From positions 45,197,566 to 45,261,565 of the forward strand of contig OX326959.1 of the NCBI GenBank assembly GCA_946800325.1: 64,000 bases of DNA. The letters are read 5' to 3'. The translations under genes and the position numbers were made by a program. This stretch comes from Luzula sylvatica. Lineage: Eukaryota; Streptophyta; Magnoliopsida; Poales; Juncaceae. The notes under the pieces are model-generated. The model searched no databases, was not told where the DNA came from, and saw only the letters and a list, made by a program, of their open reading frames with translations. Positions 11,901 through 23,240 of this stretch are shown piece after piece; the stretch's first letter is position 1; each line of letters opens with the position of its first letter.

Positions 11901-14900
11901 AAAAATTGGAAAATTTGAAATTTGGATGTGTTAGTCTTCAATCTCGGAGTTTTTTGAGAAAAACATGAAAAATGAAGTATTTTGCTCATTTTAGTGAACT
12001 ATTTTGGTCTTTTTTAGAAAAAATTATAATTGACATTTTTTAAGGTGTTAGACTTCAGTTTTTGATTTTTTGCAAAAAGTTGGAAAAATTGAAATTTGTA
12101 TGTATTAGTCTTTAATCCCGGAGTTTTTTGAGAAAAACATGAAAAATGAAGTATTTTGCTCATTTTAGTGAACTATTTTGGACTTTTTTAGAAAAAATGA
12201 TAATTGATATTTTTTAAGGTGTTAGACTTCAGTTTTTGATTTTTTGCAAAAAATTGGAAAAATTGAAGTTTGAATGTATTAGTCTTTAATCCCGGAGTTT
12301 TTTGAGAAAACCATGAAAAATGAAGTATTTTGATCATTTTAGTGAACTATTTTGGACTTTTTTAGAAAAAATGATAATTGATATTTTTTAAGGTGTTAGA
12401 CTTCAGTTTTTGATTTTTTGCAAAAAATTGGAAAAATTGAAATTTGTATGTGTTAGTCTTCAATCAAGGAATTTTTTGAGAAAAACATGAAAAATGAAGT
12501 ATTTTGCTCATTTTAGAGAACTATTTTGGTCTTTTTTAGAAAAAATGATAATTGATATTTTTGATGGTGTTAGACTTCAGTTTTTGATTTTTTGCAAAAA
12601 ATTGGAAAAATTGAAATTTGTATGTGTTACTCTTCAATCACGGAACGTTTTGAGAAAATCATGAAAAATGAAGTAGTTTACTCATTTTAGAGAACTATTT
12701 TGGTCTTTTTTAGAAAAAATGATAATTGATATTTTTGAAGGTGTTAGACTTCAGTTTTTTATTTTATGCAAAAAATAGGAAAAATATAAATTTGTATGTG
12801 TTAGTCTTCAATCCCGGAGTTTTTCGAGAAAAACATGAAAAATGATGTATTTTGCTCAATTTAGAGAACTATTTTGGTCTCTTTTACAAAAAATGATAAT
12901 TGATATTTTTGAAGGTGTTAAACTTCAGTTTTTTATTTTTTGCAAAAAATTGGAAAAATTGAAATTTGTATGTGTTAGTCTTCAATCACGGAATTTTTTG
13001 AGAAAATCTTTAAAAATGAAGTATTTTGCTCATTTTTGAGAACTATTTTGGTCTTATTTAGAAAAAATGATAATTGATATTTTTGAAGGTGTTAGACTTC
13101 AGTTTTTGATTTTTTGCAAAAAATTGGAAAATTTGAAATTTGTATGTGTTAGTCTTCAATCTCGAAGTTTTTTGAGAAAAACATGAAAAATGAAGTATTT
13201 TGCTCATTTTAGTGAACTATTTTGGTCTTTTTTAGAAAAAATTATAATTGATATTTTTTAAGGTGTTAGACTTCAGTTTTTGATTTTTTGCAAAAAAATG
13301 GAAAAATTGAAATTTGTATGTGTTAGCCTTCAATCACGGAGTTTTTTGAGAAAAACATGAAAAATGAAGTATTTTGCTCATTTTAGTGAACTATTTTGGT
13401 CTTTTTTAGAAAAAATGATAATTGATATTTTTGAAGGTGTTAGACTTCAGTTTTTTATTTTTTGCAAAAAATTGGAAAAATTGAAATTTGTATGTGTTAG
13501 TCTTCAATCCCGGAGTTTTTTGAGAAAAACATGAAAAATGAAGTATTTTGCTCATTTTAGTGAACTATTTTGGTCTTTTTTAGAAAAAATTATAATCGAT
13601 ATTTTTTAAGGTGTTAGACTTCAGTTTTTGATTTTTTGCAAAAAAATGGAAAAATTGAAATTTGTATGTGTTAGACTTCAATCACGGAGTTTTTTGAGAA
13701 AAACATGAAAAATGAAGTATTTTGCTCATTTTAGTGAACTATTTTGGTCTTTTTTAGAAAAAATTATAATTGATATTTTTTAAGGTGTTAGACTTCAGTT
13801 TTTGATTTTTTGCAAAAAAATGGAAAAATAGAAATTTTTATGTGTTAGTCTTCAATCCCGGAGTTTTTTGAGAAAAACATGAAAAATGAAGTATTTTGCT
13901 CATTTTAGAGAACTATTTTGGTCTTTTTTAGAAAAAATGATAATTGATATTTTTGAAGGTGTTAGACTTCATTTTTTGATTTTTTGCAAAAAATTGGAAA
14001 AATTGAAATTTGTATGTGTTACTCTTCAATCACGGAATTTTTTGAGAAAATCATGAAAAATGAAATATTTTGCTTATTTTAGAGAACTATTTTAATCTTT
14101 TTTAGACTTCAGTTTTTTATTTTTTGCAAAAAATTGGAAAAATTGAAATTTGTATGTGTTAGTCTTCAATCACGGAATTTTTTGAGAAAATCATGAAAAA
14201 TGAAGTATTTTTCTCATTTTAGAGAACTATTTTGGTCTTTTTTAGAAAAAATGATAATTGATATTTTTGAAGGTGTTAGACTTCAGTTTTTGATTTTATG
14301 CAAAAAATAGGAAAAATAGAAATTTGTATGTGTTAGTCTTCAATCCCGGAGTTTTTCGAGAAAAACATGAAAAATGAAGTATTTTGCTCATTTTAGAGAA
14401 CTATTGTGGTCTCTTTTACAAAAAATGATAATTGATATTTTTGAAGGTGTTAAACTTCAGTTTTTTATTTTTTGCAAAAAATTGGAAAAATTGAAATTTG
14501 TATGTGTTAGTCTTCAATCACGGATTTTTTTGAGAAAAACATGAAAAATAAAGTATTTTTCTCATTTTAGAGAACTATTTTGGTCTTTTTTAGAAAAAAT
14601 GATAATTGATATTTTTTAAGGTGTTAGACTTCAGTTTTTGATTTTTTGCAAAAAATTGGAAAAATTGAAATTTGTATGTGTTACTCTTCAATCACGGAAT
14701 GTATTGAGAAAATCATGAAAAATGAAGTAGTTTGCTCATTTTAGAGAACTATTTTGGTCTTTTTTAGAAAAAATGATAATTGATATTTTTGAAGGTGTTA
14801 GACTTCAGTTTTTGATTTTATGCAAAAAATAGGAAAAATAGAAATTTGTATGTGTTAGTCTTCAATCCCGGAGTTTTTCGAGAAAAACATGAAAAATGAA

Positions 14901-16026
14901 GTATTTTGCTCATTTTAGAGAACTATTTTGGTCTCTTTTACAAAAAATGATAATTGATATTTTTGAAGGTGTTAGACTTCAGTTTTTGATTTTATGCAAA
15001 AAATAGCAAAAATAGAAATTCGTATGTGTTAGTCTTCAATCCCGGAGTTTTTTGAGAAAAACATGAAAAATGAAGTATTTTGCTCATTTTAGAGAACTAT
15101 TTTGGTCTTTTTTAGAAAAAATGATAATTGATATTTTTGAAGGTGTTAGACTTCATTTTTTGATTTTTTGCAAAAAATTGGAAAAATTGGAATTTGTATG
15201 TGTTACTCTTCAATCACGGAATTTTTTGAGAAAATCATGAAAAATGAAGTATTTTGCTTATTTTAGAGAACTATTTTAATCTTTTTTAGGAAAAATGATA
15301 ATTGATATTTTTGAAGGTGTTAGACTTCAGTTTTTTATTTTATGCAAAAAATAGGAAAAATGGAAATGTGTATGTGTTAGTCTTCAATCCCGGAGTTTTT
15401 CGAGAAAAACATGAAAAATGAAGTATTTTGCTCATTTTAGAGAACTATTTTGGTCTTTTTTAGAAAAAATGATAATTGATATTTTTTAAGGTGTTAGACT
15501 TCAGTTTTTGATTTTTTGCAAAAAATTGGAAAAAATTGAAATTTGTATGTGTTAGTCTTCAATCACGGAATTTTTTGAGAAAAACTTGAAAAATGATGTA
15601 TTTTGCTCATTTTAGAGAACTATTTTGTTCTTTTTTAGAAAAAATGATAATTGATATTTTTGATGGTGTTAGACTTCAGTTTTTGATTTTTTGCAAAAAA
15701 TTGGAAAAATTGAAATTTGTATGTGTTACTCTTGAATCACGGAATGTTTTGAGAAAATCATGAAAAATGAAGTAGTTTGCTCATTTTAGAGAACTATTTT
15801 GGTCTTTTTTAGAAAAAATGATAATTGATATTTTTGAAGGTGTTAGACTTCAGTTTTTGATTTTATGCAAAAAATAGGAAAAATATAAATTTGTATGTGT
15901 TAGTCTTCAATCCCGGAGTTTTTTGAGAAAAACATGAAAAATGAAGTATTTTGCTCATTTTAGAGAACTATTTTGGTCTTTTTTAGAAAAAATGATAATT
16001 GCTATTTTTGAAGGTGTTAGACTTCA
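8925..16026. repeat. Tandem block D1, copy 2 (about 7.10 kb)
   Basis: The start is where the sequence becomes the same as that after 778 (or, nearly as well, 1823). The end is where the match at offset 7102 stops: both copies carry TAATTGCTATT, then 8924 continues ACTTCAGTTTTTG while 16026 continues ACTTCATTTTTTG. The length equals 41 monomers of 174 bp less one 34-bp deletion, within 2 bp. The very low divergence indicates a recent duplication or recent homogenisation. Confidence 0.87.
14053..14192. repeat. 140-bp monomer, D1 copy 2 partner of 6951
   Basis: Same junction and same background (GCTTATTTTAGAG, TTTTAATC) at offset 7102, so it was copied with the block. Confidence 0.92.
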
Positions 16027-16540
16027 TTTTTTGATTTTTTGCAAAAAATTGGAAAAATTGGAATTTGTATGTGTTACTCTTCAATCACGGAATTTTTTGA
16101 GAAAATCATGAAAAATGAAATATTTTGATTATTTTAGAGAACTATTTTGATCTTTTTTAGAAAAAATGATAATTGATATTTTTGAAGGTGTTAGACTTCA
16201 GTTTTTTTATTTTATGCAAAAAATAGGAAAAATAGAAATGTGTATGTGTTAGTCTTCAATCCCGGAGTTTTTCGAGAAAAACATGAAAAATAAAGTATTT
16301 TGCTCATTTTAGAGAACTATTTTGGTCTTTTTTAGAAAAAATTATAATTGATATTTTTGAAGGTGTTAGACTTCAGTTTTTGATTTTTTTCCAAAAAATT
16401 GGAAAAAATTGAAATTTGTATGTGTTAGTCTGCAATCACGGAATTTTTTGAGAAAAACTTGAAAAATGAATTATTTTGCTCATTTTGGAGAACTATTTTG
16501 TTCTTTTTTAGAAAAAATGATAATTGATATTTTTGAAGGT
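15150..16540. repeat. Five-monomer (871-bp) local duplication across the end of D1
   Basis: The marker GAAAAATTGGAATTTG is at 15181 and again at 16052, and the same monomer order follows: a GCTTATTTT unit, a unit with AAATGTGTATG, then one with TTTTGTTCTTTT. The right copy is more diverged, for example GATTATTTT at 16128, AATAAAG at 16288 and an unusual TTTTTTCCAAAA near 16386. The repeat therefore predates the D1 duplication or has escaped homogenisation. Confidence 0.7.
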
Positions 16541-16632
16541 GTTAGACTTCAGTTTTTGATTTTTTGCAAAAAATTGGAAAAATTGAAATTTGTATGTATT
16601 AGTCTTTAATCCCGGAGTTTTTTGAGAAAAAC

Positions 16633-16784
16633 ATGAAAAATGAAGTATTTTGGACTTTTTTAGAAAAAATGATAATTGATATTTTTTAAAGTGTTAGACT
16701 TCAGTTTTTGATTTTTTGCAAAAAATTGGAAAAATTGAAATTTGTATGTGTTAGTCTTCAATCACGGAATGTTTTGAGAAAATC
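16633..16784. repeat. 152-bp monomer with a 22-bp deletion
   Basis: TGAAGTATTTTG is followed directly by GACTTTTTTAG. The normal unit has TATTTTG, 15 bp, then TATTTTG again. One repeat plus the intervening sequence is missing, 22 bp in all, with a 7-bp direct repeat at the ends. This fits slippage or short-homology recombination. I found only this one case. Confidence 0.9.
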
Positions 16785-17132
16785 ATGAAAAATGAAGTAG
16801 TTTGCTCATTTTAGAGAACTATTTTGGTCTTTTTTAGAAAAAATGATAATTGATATTTTTTAAGGTGTTAGACTTCAGTTTTTGATTTTATGCAAAAAAT
16901 TGGAAAAATTGAAATTTGTATGTGTTAGTCTTCAATCCCGGAGTTTTTTGAGAAAAACATGAAAAATGAAGTATTTTGCTCATTCTAGTGAACTATTTTG
17001 GTCTTTTTTAGAAAAAATGATAATTGATATTTTTTAAGGTGTTAGACTTCAGTTTTTGATTTTTTGCAAAAAAATGGAAAAATAGAAATTTGTATGTGTT
17101 AGTCTTCAATCACGGAATTTTTTGAGAAAAAC

Positions 17133-17272
17133 ATGAAAAATGAAGTATTTTGCTCATTTTGGAGAACTATTTTGGTGTTTTTTAGACTTCAGTTTTTGAT
17201 TTTTTGCAAAAAATTGGAAAAATTGAAATTTGTATGTGTTAGTCTTCAATCACGGAATTTTTTGAGAAAAAC
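17133..17272. repeat. 140-bp monomer, GGAGAAC/GGTGTTTTTTAG class
   Basis: The 34-bp deletion occurs here with TTTTGGAGAAC and GGTGTTTTTTAG. The next monomer is of the TATCTTGCTC type, a pairing repeated at many later sites. Confidence 0.92.
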
Positions 17273-18460
17273 ATGAAAAATGAAGTATCTTGCTCATTTT
17301 AGAGAACTGTTTTGGTCTTTTTTAGAAAAAGTGATAATTGATATTTTTGAAGGTGTTAGACTTCAGTTTTTGATTTTATGCAAAAAATAGGAAAAATAGA
17401 AATTTGTATGTGTTAGTCTTCAATCCCGGAGTTTTTTGAGAAAAACATGAAAAATGAAGTATTTTGCTCATTTTAGAGAACTATTTTCGTCTTTTTTGGA
17501 AAAAATGATAATTGATATTTTTGAAGGTGTTAGACTTCATTTTCTGATTTTTTGCAAAAAATTGGAAAAATTGAAATTTGTATGTGTTACTGTTCAATCA
17601 CGGAATTTTTTGAGAAAATCATTAAAAATGTAGTATTTTGCTTATTTTAGAGAACTATTTTGATCTTTTTTAGAAAAAAATGATAATTGATATTTTTGAA
17701 GGTGTTAGACTTCAGTTTTTTATTTTATGCAAAAAATAGGAAAAATAGAAATGTGTATGTGTTAGTCTTCAATCCTGGAGTTTTTCGAGAAAAACATGAA
17801 AAATGAAGTATTTTGCTCATTTTAGAGAACTACTTTGGTCTTTTTTAGAAAAAATGATAATTGATATTTTTGAAGGTGTTAGACTTCAGTTTTTGATTTT
17901 TTGAAAAAAATTGGAAAAATTGAAATTTGTATGTGTTAGTCTTGAATCACGGAATTTTTTGAGAAAAACATGAAAAGTGAAGTATTTTGCTCATTTTAGA
18001 GAACTATTTTGGTCTTTTTTAGAAAAAATGATAATTGATATTTTTGAAGTTGACTTCAGTTTTTTATTTTTTGCAAAAAATTGGAAAAATTGAAATTTGT
18101 ATGTGTTAGTCTTCAATCCCGGAGTTTTTTGAGAAAAACATGAAAAATGAAGTATTTTGCTCATTTTAGTGAACTATTTTGGTCTTTTTTAGAAAAAATG
18201 ATAATTGATATTATTTAAGGTGTTAGACTTCAGTTTTTGATTTTTTGAAAAAAATTGGAAAAAGTGAAATTTGTATGTGTTAGTCTTCAATCACGGAATT
18301 TTTTGAGAAAAACATGAAAAATGAAGTATTTTTCTCATTTTAGAGAACTATTTTGGTCTTTTTTAGAAAAAATGATAATTGATATTTTTGAAGGTGTTAG
18401 ACTTCAGTTTTTTATTTTATGCAAAAAATAGGAAAAATAGAAATTTGTATGTGTTAGTCT

Positions 18461-20341
18461 TCAATCCGGGAGTTTTTCGAGAAAAACATGAAAAATGAAG
18501 TATTTTGCTCATTTTAGAGAACTATTTTGGTCTCTTTTACAAAAAATGATAATTGATATTTTTGAAGGTGTTAAACTTCAGTTTTTTATTTTTTGCAAAA
18601 AATTGGAAAAATTGAAATTTGTATGTGTTAGTCTTCAATCACGGAATTTTTTGAGAAAAACATGAAAAATGAAGTATTTTTCTCATTTTAGAGAACTATT
18701 TTGTCTTTTTTAGAAAAAATGATAATTGATATTTTTTAAGGTGTTAGACTTCAGTTTTTGATTTTTTGCAAAAAATTGGAAAAATTGAAATTTGTATGTG
18801 TTACTCTTCAATCACGGAATGTTTTGAGAAAATCATGAAAAATGAAGTAGTTTGCTCATTTTAGAGAACTATTTTGGTCTTTTTTAGAAAAAATGATAAT
18901 TGATATTTTTGAAGGTGTTAGACTTCAGTTTTTGATTTTATGCAAAAAAATAGGAAAAATAGAAATTTGTATGTGTTAGTCTTCAATCCCGGAGTTTTTC
19001 GCGAAAAACATGAAAAATGAAGTATTTTGCTCATTTTAGAGAACTATTTTGGTCTCTTTTACAAAAAATGATAATTGATATTTTTGAAGGTGTTAAACTT
19101 CAGTTTTTTATTTTTTGCAAAAAATTGGAAAAATTGAAATTTGTATGTGTTAGTCTTCAATCACGGAATTTTTTGAGAAAATCTTGAAAAATGAAGTATT
19201 TTGCTCATTTTAGAGAACTATTTTGTTCTTTTTTAGAAAAAAATGATAATTGATATTTTTGAAGGTGTTAGACTTCAGTTTTTGATTTTTTGCAAAAAAT
19301 TGGAAAAATTGAAATTTGTATGTGTTAGTCTTCAATCCCGGAGTTTTTTGAGAAAAACATGAAAAATGAAGTATTTTGCTCATTTTAGAGAACTATTTTG
19401 GTCTTTTTTAGAAAAAATGATAATTGATATTTTTGAAGGTGTTAGACTTCATTTTTTGATTTTTTGCAAAAAATTGGAAAAATTGAAATTTGTATGTGTT
19501 ACTCTTCAATCACGGAATGTTTTGAGAAAATCATGAAAAATGAAGTAGTTTGCTCATTTTAGAGAACTATTTTGGTCTTTTTTAGAAAAAATGATAATTG
19601 ATATTTTTTAAGGTGTTAGACTTCAGTTTTTGATTTTATGCAAAAAATTGGAAAAATTGAAATTTGTATGTGTTAGTCTTCAATCCCGGAGTTTTTTGAG
19701 AAAAACATGAAAAATGAAGTATTTTGCTCATTCTAGTGAACTATTTTGGTCTTTTTTAGAAAAAATGATAATTGATATTTTGTAAGGTGTTAGACTTCAG
19801 TTTTTGAATTTTTGCAAAAAAATGGAAAAATAGAAATTTGTATGTATTAGTCTTCAATCACGGAATTTTTTGAGAAAAACATGAAAAATGAAGTATTTTG
19901 CTCATTTTGGAGAACTATTTTGGTGTTTTTTAGACTTCAGTTTTTGATTTTTTGCAAAAAATTGGAAAAATTGAAATTTGTATGTGTTAGTCTTCAATCA
20001 CGGAGTTTTTCGAGAAAAACATGAAAAATGAAGTATTTTTCTCATTTTAGAGAACTATTTTGGTCTTTTTTAGAAAAAATGATAATTGATATTTTTTAAG
20101 GTGTTAGACTTCAGTTTTTGATTTTTTGCAAAAAATTGGAAAAATTGAAATTTGTATGTGTTACTCTTCAATCACGGAATGTTTTGAGAAAATCATGAAA
20201 AATGAAGTAGTTTGCTCATTTTAGAGAACTATTTTGGTCTTTTTTAGAAAAAATGATAATTGATATTTTTGAAGGTGTTAGACTTCAGTTTTTGATTTTA
20301 TGCAAAAAATAGGAAAAATAGAAATTTGTATGTGTTAGTTT
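18461..20341. repeat. Tandem block D2, copy 1 (1.88-kb unit)
   Basis: TCAATCCGGGAG at 18461 recurs at 20342, and the unit with TTCTAGTGAAC and TTTTGTAAGG near 19733 recurs near 21613; both give an offset of about 1880. The period equals 11 monomers of 174 bp minus one 34-bp deletion. The close match runs to about 20004. After that CGGAGTTTTTCGAG here differs from CGGAATTTTTTGAG in copy 2, so the last two monomers of the unit are not shared. Confidence 0.82.
19881..20020. repeat. 140-bp monomer, GGAGAAC/GGTGTTTTTTAG class (D2 copy 1)
   Basis: Partner of 21761-21900. Here the next monomer begins after CGGAGTTTTTCGAG and has TTTTTCTC, unlike the usual TATCTTGCTC follower, which marks the D2 junction. 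Confidence 0.92.
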
Positions 20342-21064
20342 TCAATCCGGGAGTTTTTCGAGAAAAACATGAAAAATGAAGTATTTTGCTCATTTTAGAG
20401 AACTATTTTGGTCTCTTTTACAAAAAATGATAATTGATATTTTTGAAGGTGTTAAACTTCAGTTTTTTATTTTTTGCAAAAAATTGGAAAAATTGAAATT
20501 TGTATGTGTTAGTCTTCAATCACGGAATTTTTTGAGAAAAACATGAAAAATTAAGTATTTTTCTCATTTTAGAGAACTATTTTGGTCTTTTTTAGAAAAA
20601 ATGATAATTGATATTTTTTAAGGTGTTAGACTTCAGTTTTTGATTTTTTGCAAAAAATTGGAAAAATTGAAATTTGTATGTGTTACTCTTCAATCACGGA
20701 ATGTTTTGAGAAAATCATGAAAAATGAAGTAGTTTGCTCATTTTAGAGAACTATTTTGGTCTTTTTTAGAAAAAATGATAATTGATATTTTTGAAGGTGT
20801 TAGACTTCAGTTTTTGATTTTATGCAAAAAATAGGAAAAATAGAAATTTGTATGTGTTAGTCTTCAATCCCGGAGTTTTTCGAGAAAAACATGAAAAATG
20901 AAGTATTTTGCTCATTTTAGAGAACTATTTTGGTCTCTTTTACAAAAAATGATAATTGATATTTTTGAAGGTGTTAAACTTCAGTTTTTTATTTTTTGCA
21001 AAAAATTGGAAAAATTGAAATTTGTATGTGTTAGTCTTCAATCACGGAATTTTTTGAGAAAATC
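20021..21064. repeat. Marker trimer repeated twice in tandem (2 x 522 bp)
   Basis: Two consecutive three-monomer cassettes start at 20021 and 20543, exactly 522 bp apart. Each runs: a TTTTTCTC unit ending GTTACTC...GGAATGTTTTG; a GTAGTTTGC unit ending TTTATGCAAAAAATAGG and TTTTTCGAG; then a CTCTTTTAC unit with GTTAAACTT. The same ordered trimer recurs singly elsewhere, for example near 685-1207, 18.66-19.18 kb, 23.82-24.33 kb and 26.60-27.12 kb. It is the most widespread ordered cassette I noticed. Confidence 0.78.
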
Positions 21065-21884
21065 TTGAAAAATGAAGTATTTTGCTCATTTTAGAGAACT
21101 ATTTTGTTCTTTTTTAGAAAAAATGATAATTGATATTTTTGAAGGTGTTAGACTTCAGTTTTTGATTTTTTGCAAAAAATTGGAAAAATTGAAATTTGTA
21201 TGTGTTAGTCTTCAATCCCGGAGTTTTTTGAGAAAAACATGAAAAATGAAGTATTTTGCTCATTTTAGAGAACTATTTTGGTCTTTTTTAGAAAAAATGA
21301 TAATTGATATTTTTGAAGGTGTTAGACTTCATTTTTTGATTTTTTGCAAAAAATTGGAAAAATTGAAATTTGTATGTGTTACTCTTCAATCACGGAATGT
21401 TTTGAGAAAATCATGAAAAATGAAGTAGTTTGCTCATTTTAGAGAACTATTTTGGTCTTTTTTAGAAAAAATGATAATTGATATTTTTTAAGGTGTTAGA
21501 CTTCAGTTTTTGATTTTATGCAAAAAATTGGAAAAATTGAAATTTGTATGTGTTAGTCTTCAATCCCGGAGTTTTTTGAGAAAAACATGAAAAATGAAGT
21601 ATTTTGCTCATTCTAGTGAACTATTTTGGTCTTTTTTAGAAAAAATGATAATTGATATTTTGTAAGGTGTTATACTTCAGTTTTTGATTTTTTGCAAAAA
21701 AATGGAAAAATAGAAATTTGTATGTATTAGTCTTCAATCACGGAATTTTTTGAGAAAAACATGAAAAATGAAGTATTTTGCTCATTTTGGAGAACTATTT
21801 TGGTGTTTTTTAGACTTCAGTTTTTGATTTTTTGCAAAAAATTGGAAAAATTGAAATTTGTATGTGTTAGTCTTCAATCACGGA
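20342..21884. repeat. Tandem block D2, copy 2
   Basis: It matches 18461-20004 with few differences, for example TTATACTTC near 21670 where copy 1 has TTAGACTTC. It ends with the 140-bp GGAGAAC monomer shared with copy 1 (19881-20020 and 21761-21900). One-base differences in A runs, such as the extra A near 18946, account for the offset varying between 1880 and 1881. Confidence 0.82.
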
Positions 21885-21900
21885 ATTTTTTGAGAAAAAC
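21761..21900. repeat. 140-bp monomer, GGAGAAC/GGTGTTTTTTAG class (D2 copy 2)
   Basis: Followed by the TATCTTGCTC/GAACTGTTTT unit, as at 17133. Confidence 0.92.
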
Positions 21901-23240
21901 ATGAAAAATGAAGTATCTTGCTCATTTTAGAGAACTGTTTTGGTCTTTTTTAGAAAAAATGATAATTGATATTTTTGAAGGTGTTAGACTTCAGTTTTTT
22001 ATTTTATGCAAAAAATAGGAAAAATAGAAATTTGTATGTGTTAGTCTTCAATCCCGGAGTTTTTTGAGAAAAACATGAAAAATGAAGTATTTTGCTCATT
22101 TTAGAGAACTATTTTCGTCTTTTTTGGAAAAAATGATAATTGATATTTTTGAAGGTGTTAGACTTCATTTTCTTATTTTTTGCAAAAAATTGGAAAAATT
22201 GAAGTTTGTATGTGTTACTGTTCAATCACGGAATTTTTTGAGAAAATCATTAAAAATGAAGTATTTTGCTTATTTTAGAGAACTATTTTGATCTTTTTTA
22301 GAAAAAATGATAATTGATATTTTTGAAGGTGTTAGACTTCAGTTTTTGATTTTATGCAAAAAATAGGAAAAATAGAAATTTGTATGCGTTAGTCTTCAAT
22401 CCCGGAGTTTTTTGAGAAAAACATGAAAACTGAAGTATTTTGCTCATTTTAGAGAACTATTTTCGTCTTTTTTGGAAAAAATGATAATTGATATTTTTGA
22501 AGGTGTTAGACTTCAGTTTTTGATTTTTTGCAAAAAATTGGAAAAATTGAAATTTGTATGTGTTACTGTTCAATCACGGAATTTTTTGAGAAAATCATTA
22601 AAAATGAAGTATTTTGCTTATTTTAGGGAACTATTTTGATCTTTTTTAGAAAAAATGATAATTGATATTTTTGAAGGTGTTAGACTTCAGTTTTTTATTT
22701 TATGCAAAAAATAGGAAAAATAGAAATGTGTATGTGTTAGTCTTCAATCCCGGAGTTTTTCGAGAAAAACATGAAAAATGAAGTATTTTGCTCATTTTAG
22801 AGAACTACTTTGGTCTTTTTTAGAAAAAATGATAATTGATATTTTTGAAGGTGTTAGACTTCAGTTTTTGATTTTATGCAAAAAAATAGGAAAAATAGAA
22901 ATTTGTATGCGTTAGTCTTCAATCCCGGAGTTTTTTGAGAAAAACATGAAAAATGAAGTATTTTGCTCATTTTAGAGAACTATTTTCGTCTTTTTTGGAA
23001 AAAATGATAATTGATATTTTTGAAGGTGTTATACTTCAGTTTTTGATTTTTTGAAAAAAATTGGAAAAATTGAAATTTGTATGTGTTAGTCTTCAATAAC
23101 GGAATATTTTGAGAAAAACATGAAAAGTGAAGTATTTTGCTCATTTTAGAGAACTATTTTGGTCTTTTTTAGAAAAAATGATAATTGATATTTTTGAAGG
23201 TGTTAGACTTCAGTTTTTTATTTTTTGCAAAAAATTGGAA
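21885..23240. repeat. Mosaic stretch with a two-monomer (348-bp) local duplication
   Basis: The TTTTCGTCTTTTTTGG monomer occurs at 22115, 22463 and about 22987; the first two are exactly 348 bp apart. Monomers with GTTACTGTTC and ATCATTAAAAATG follow the first two. The same group is found again near 17486 and 39603, so this subfamily has been copied between blocks. Confidence 0.75.

Larger units (their letters stand above)
16027..18460. repeat. Mosaic satellite stretch between D1 and the 1.88-kb block
   Basis: About 14 monomers of mixed types. It holds a 152-bp monomer (16633-16784), a 140-bp monomer (17133-17272), a TATCTTGCTC/GAACTGTTTT monomer near 17285 and a TTTTCGTCTTTTTTGG monomer near 17486. 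The order of the last three recurs near 21.8-22.2 kb at offset 4628. A small 4-bp loss is visible in GAAGTTGACTTC near 18047. No non-satellite DNA was seen. Confidence 0.8.

Noticed and set aside
22082..22291. Reading frames at 22082, 34195, 36805, 39571, 52229 and 58012
   Set aside because: All are the same satellite frame in subtypes without TTTTTTAAGG; pairs are copies made by block duplications (2610 and 5783 bp apart).
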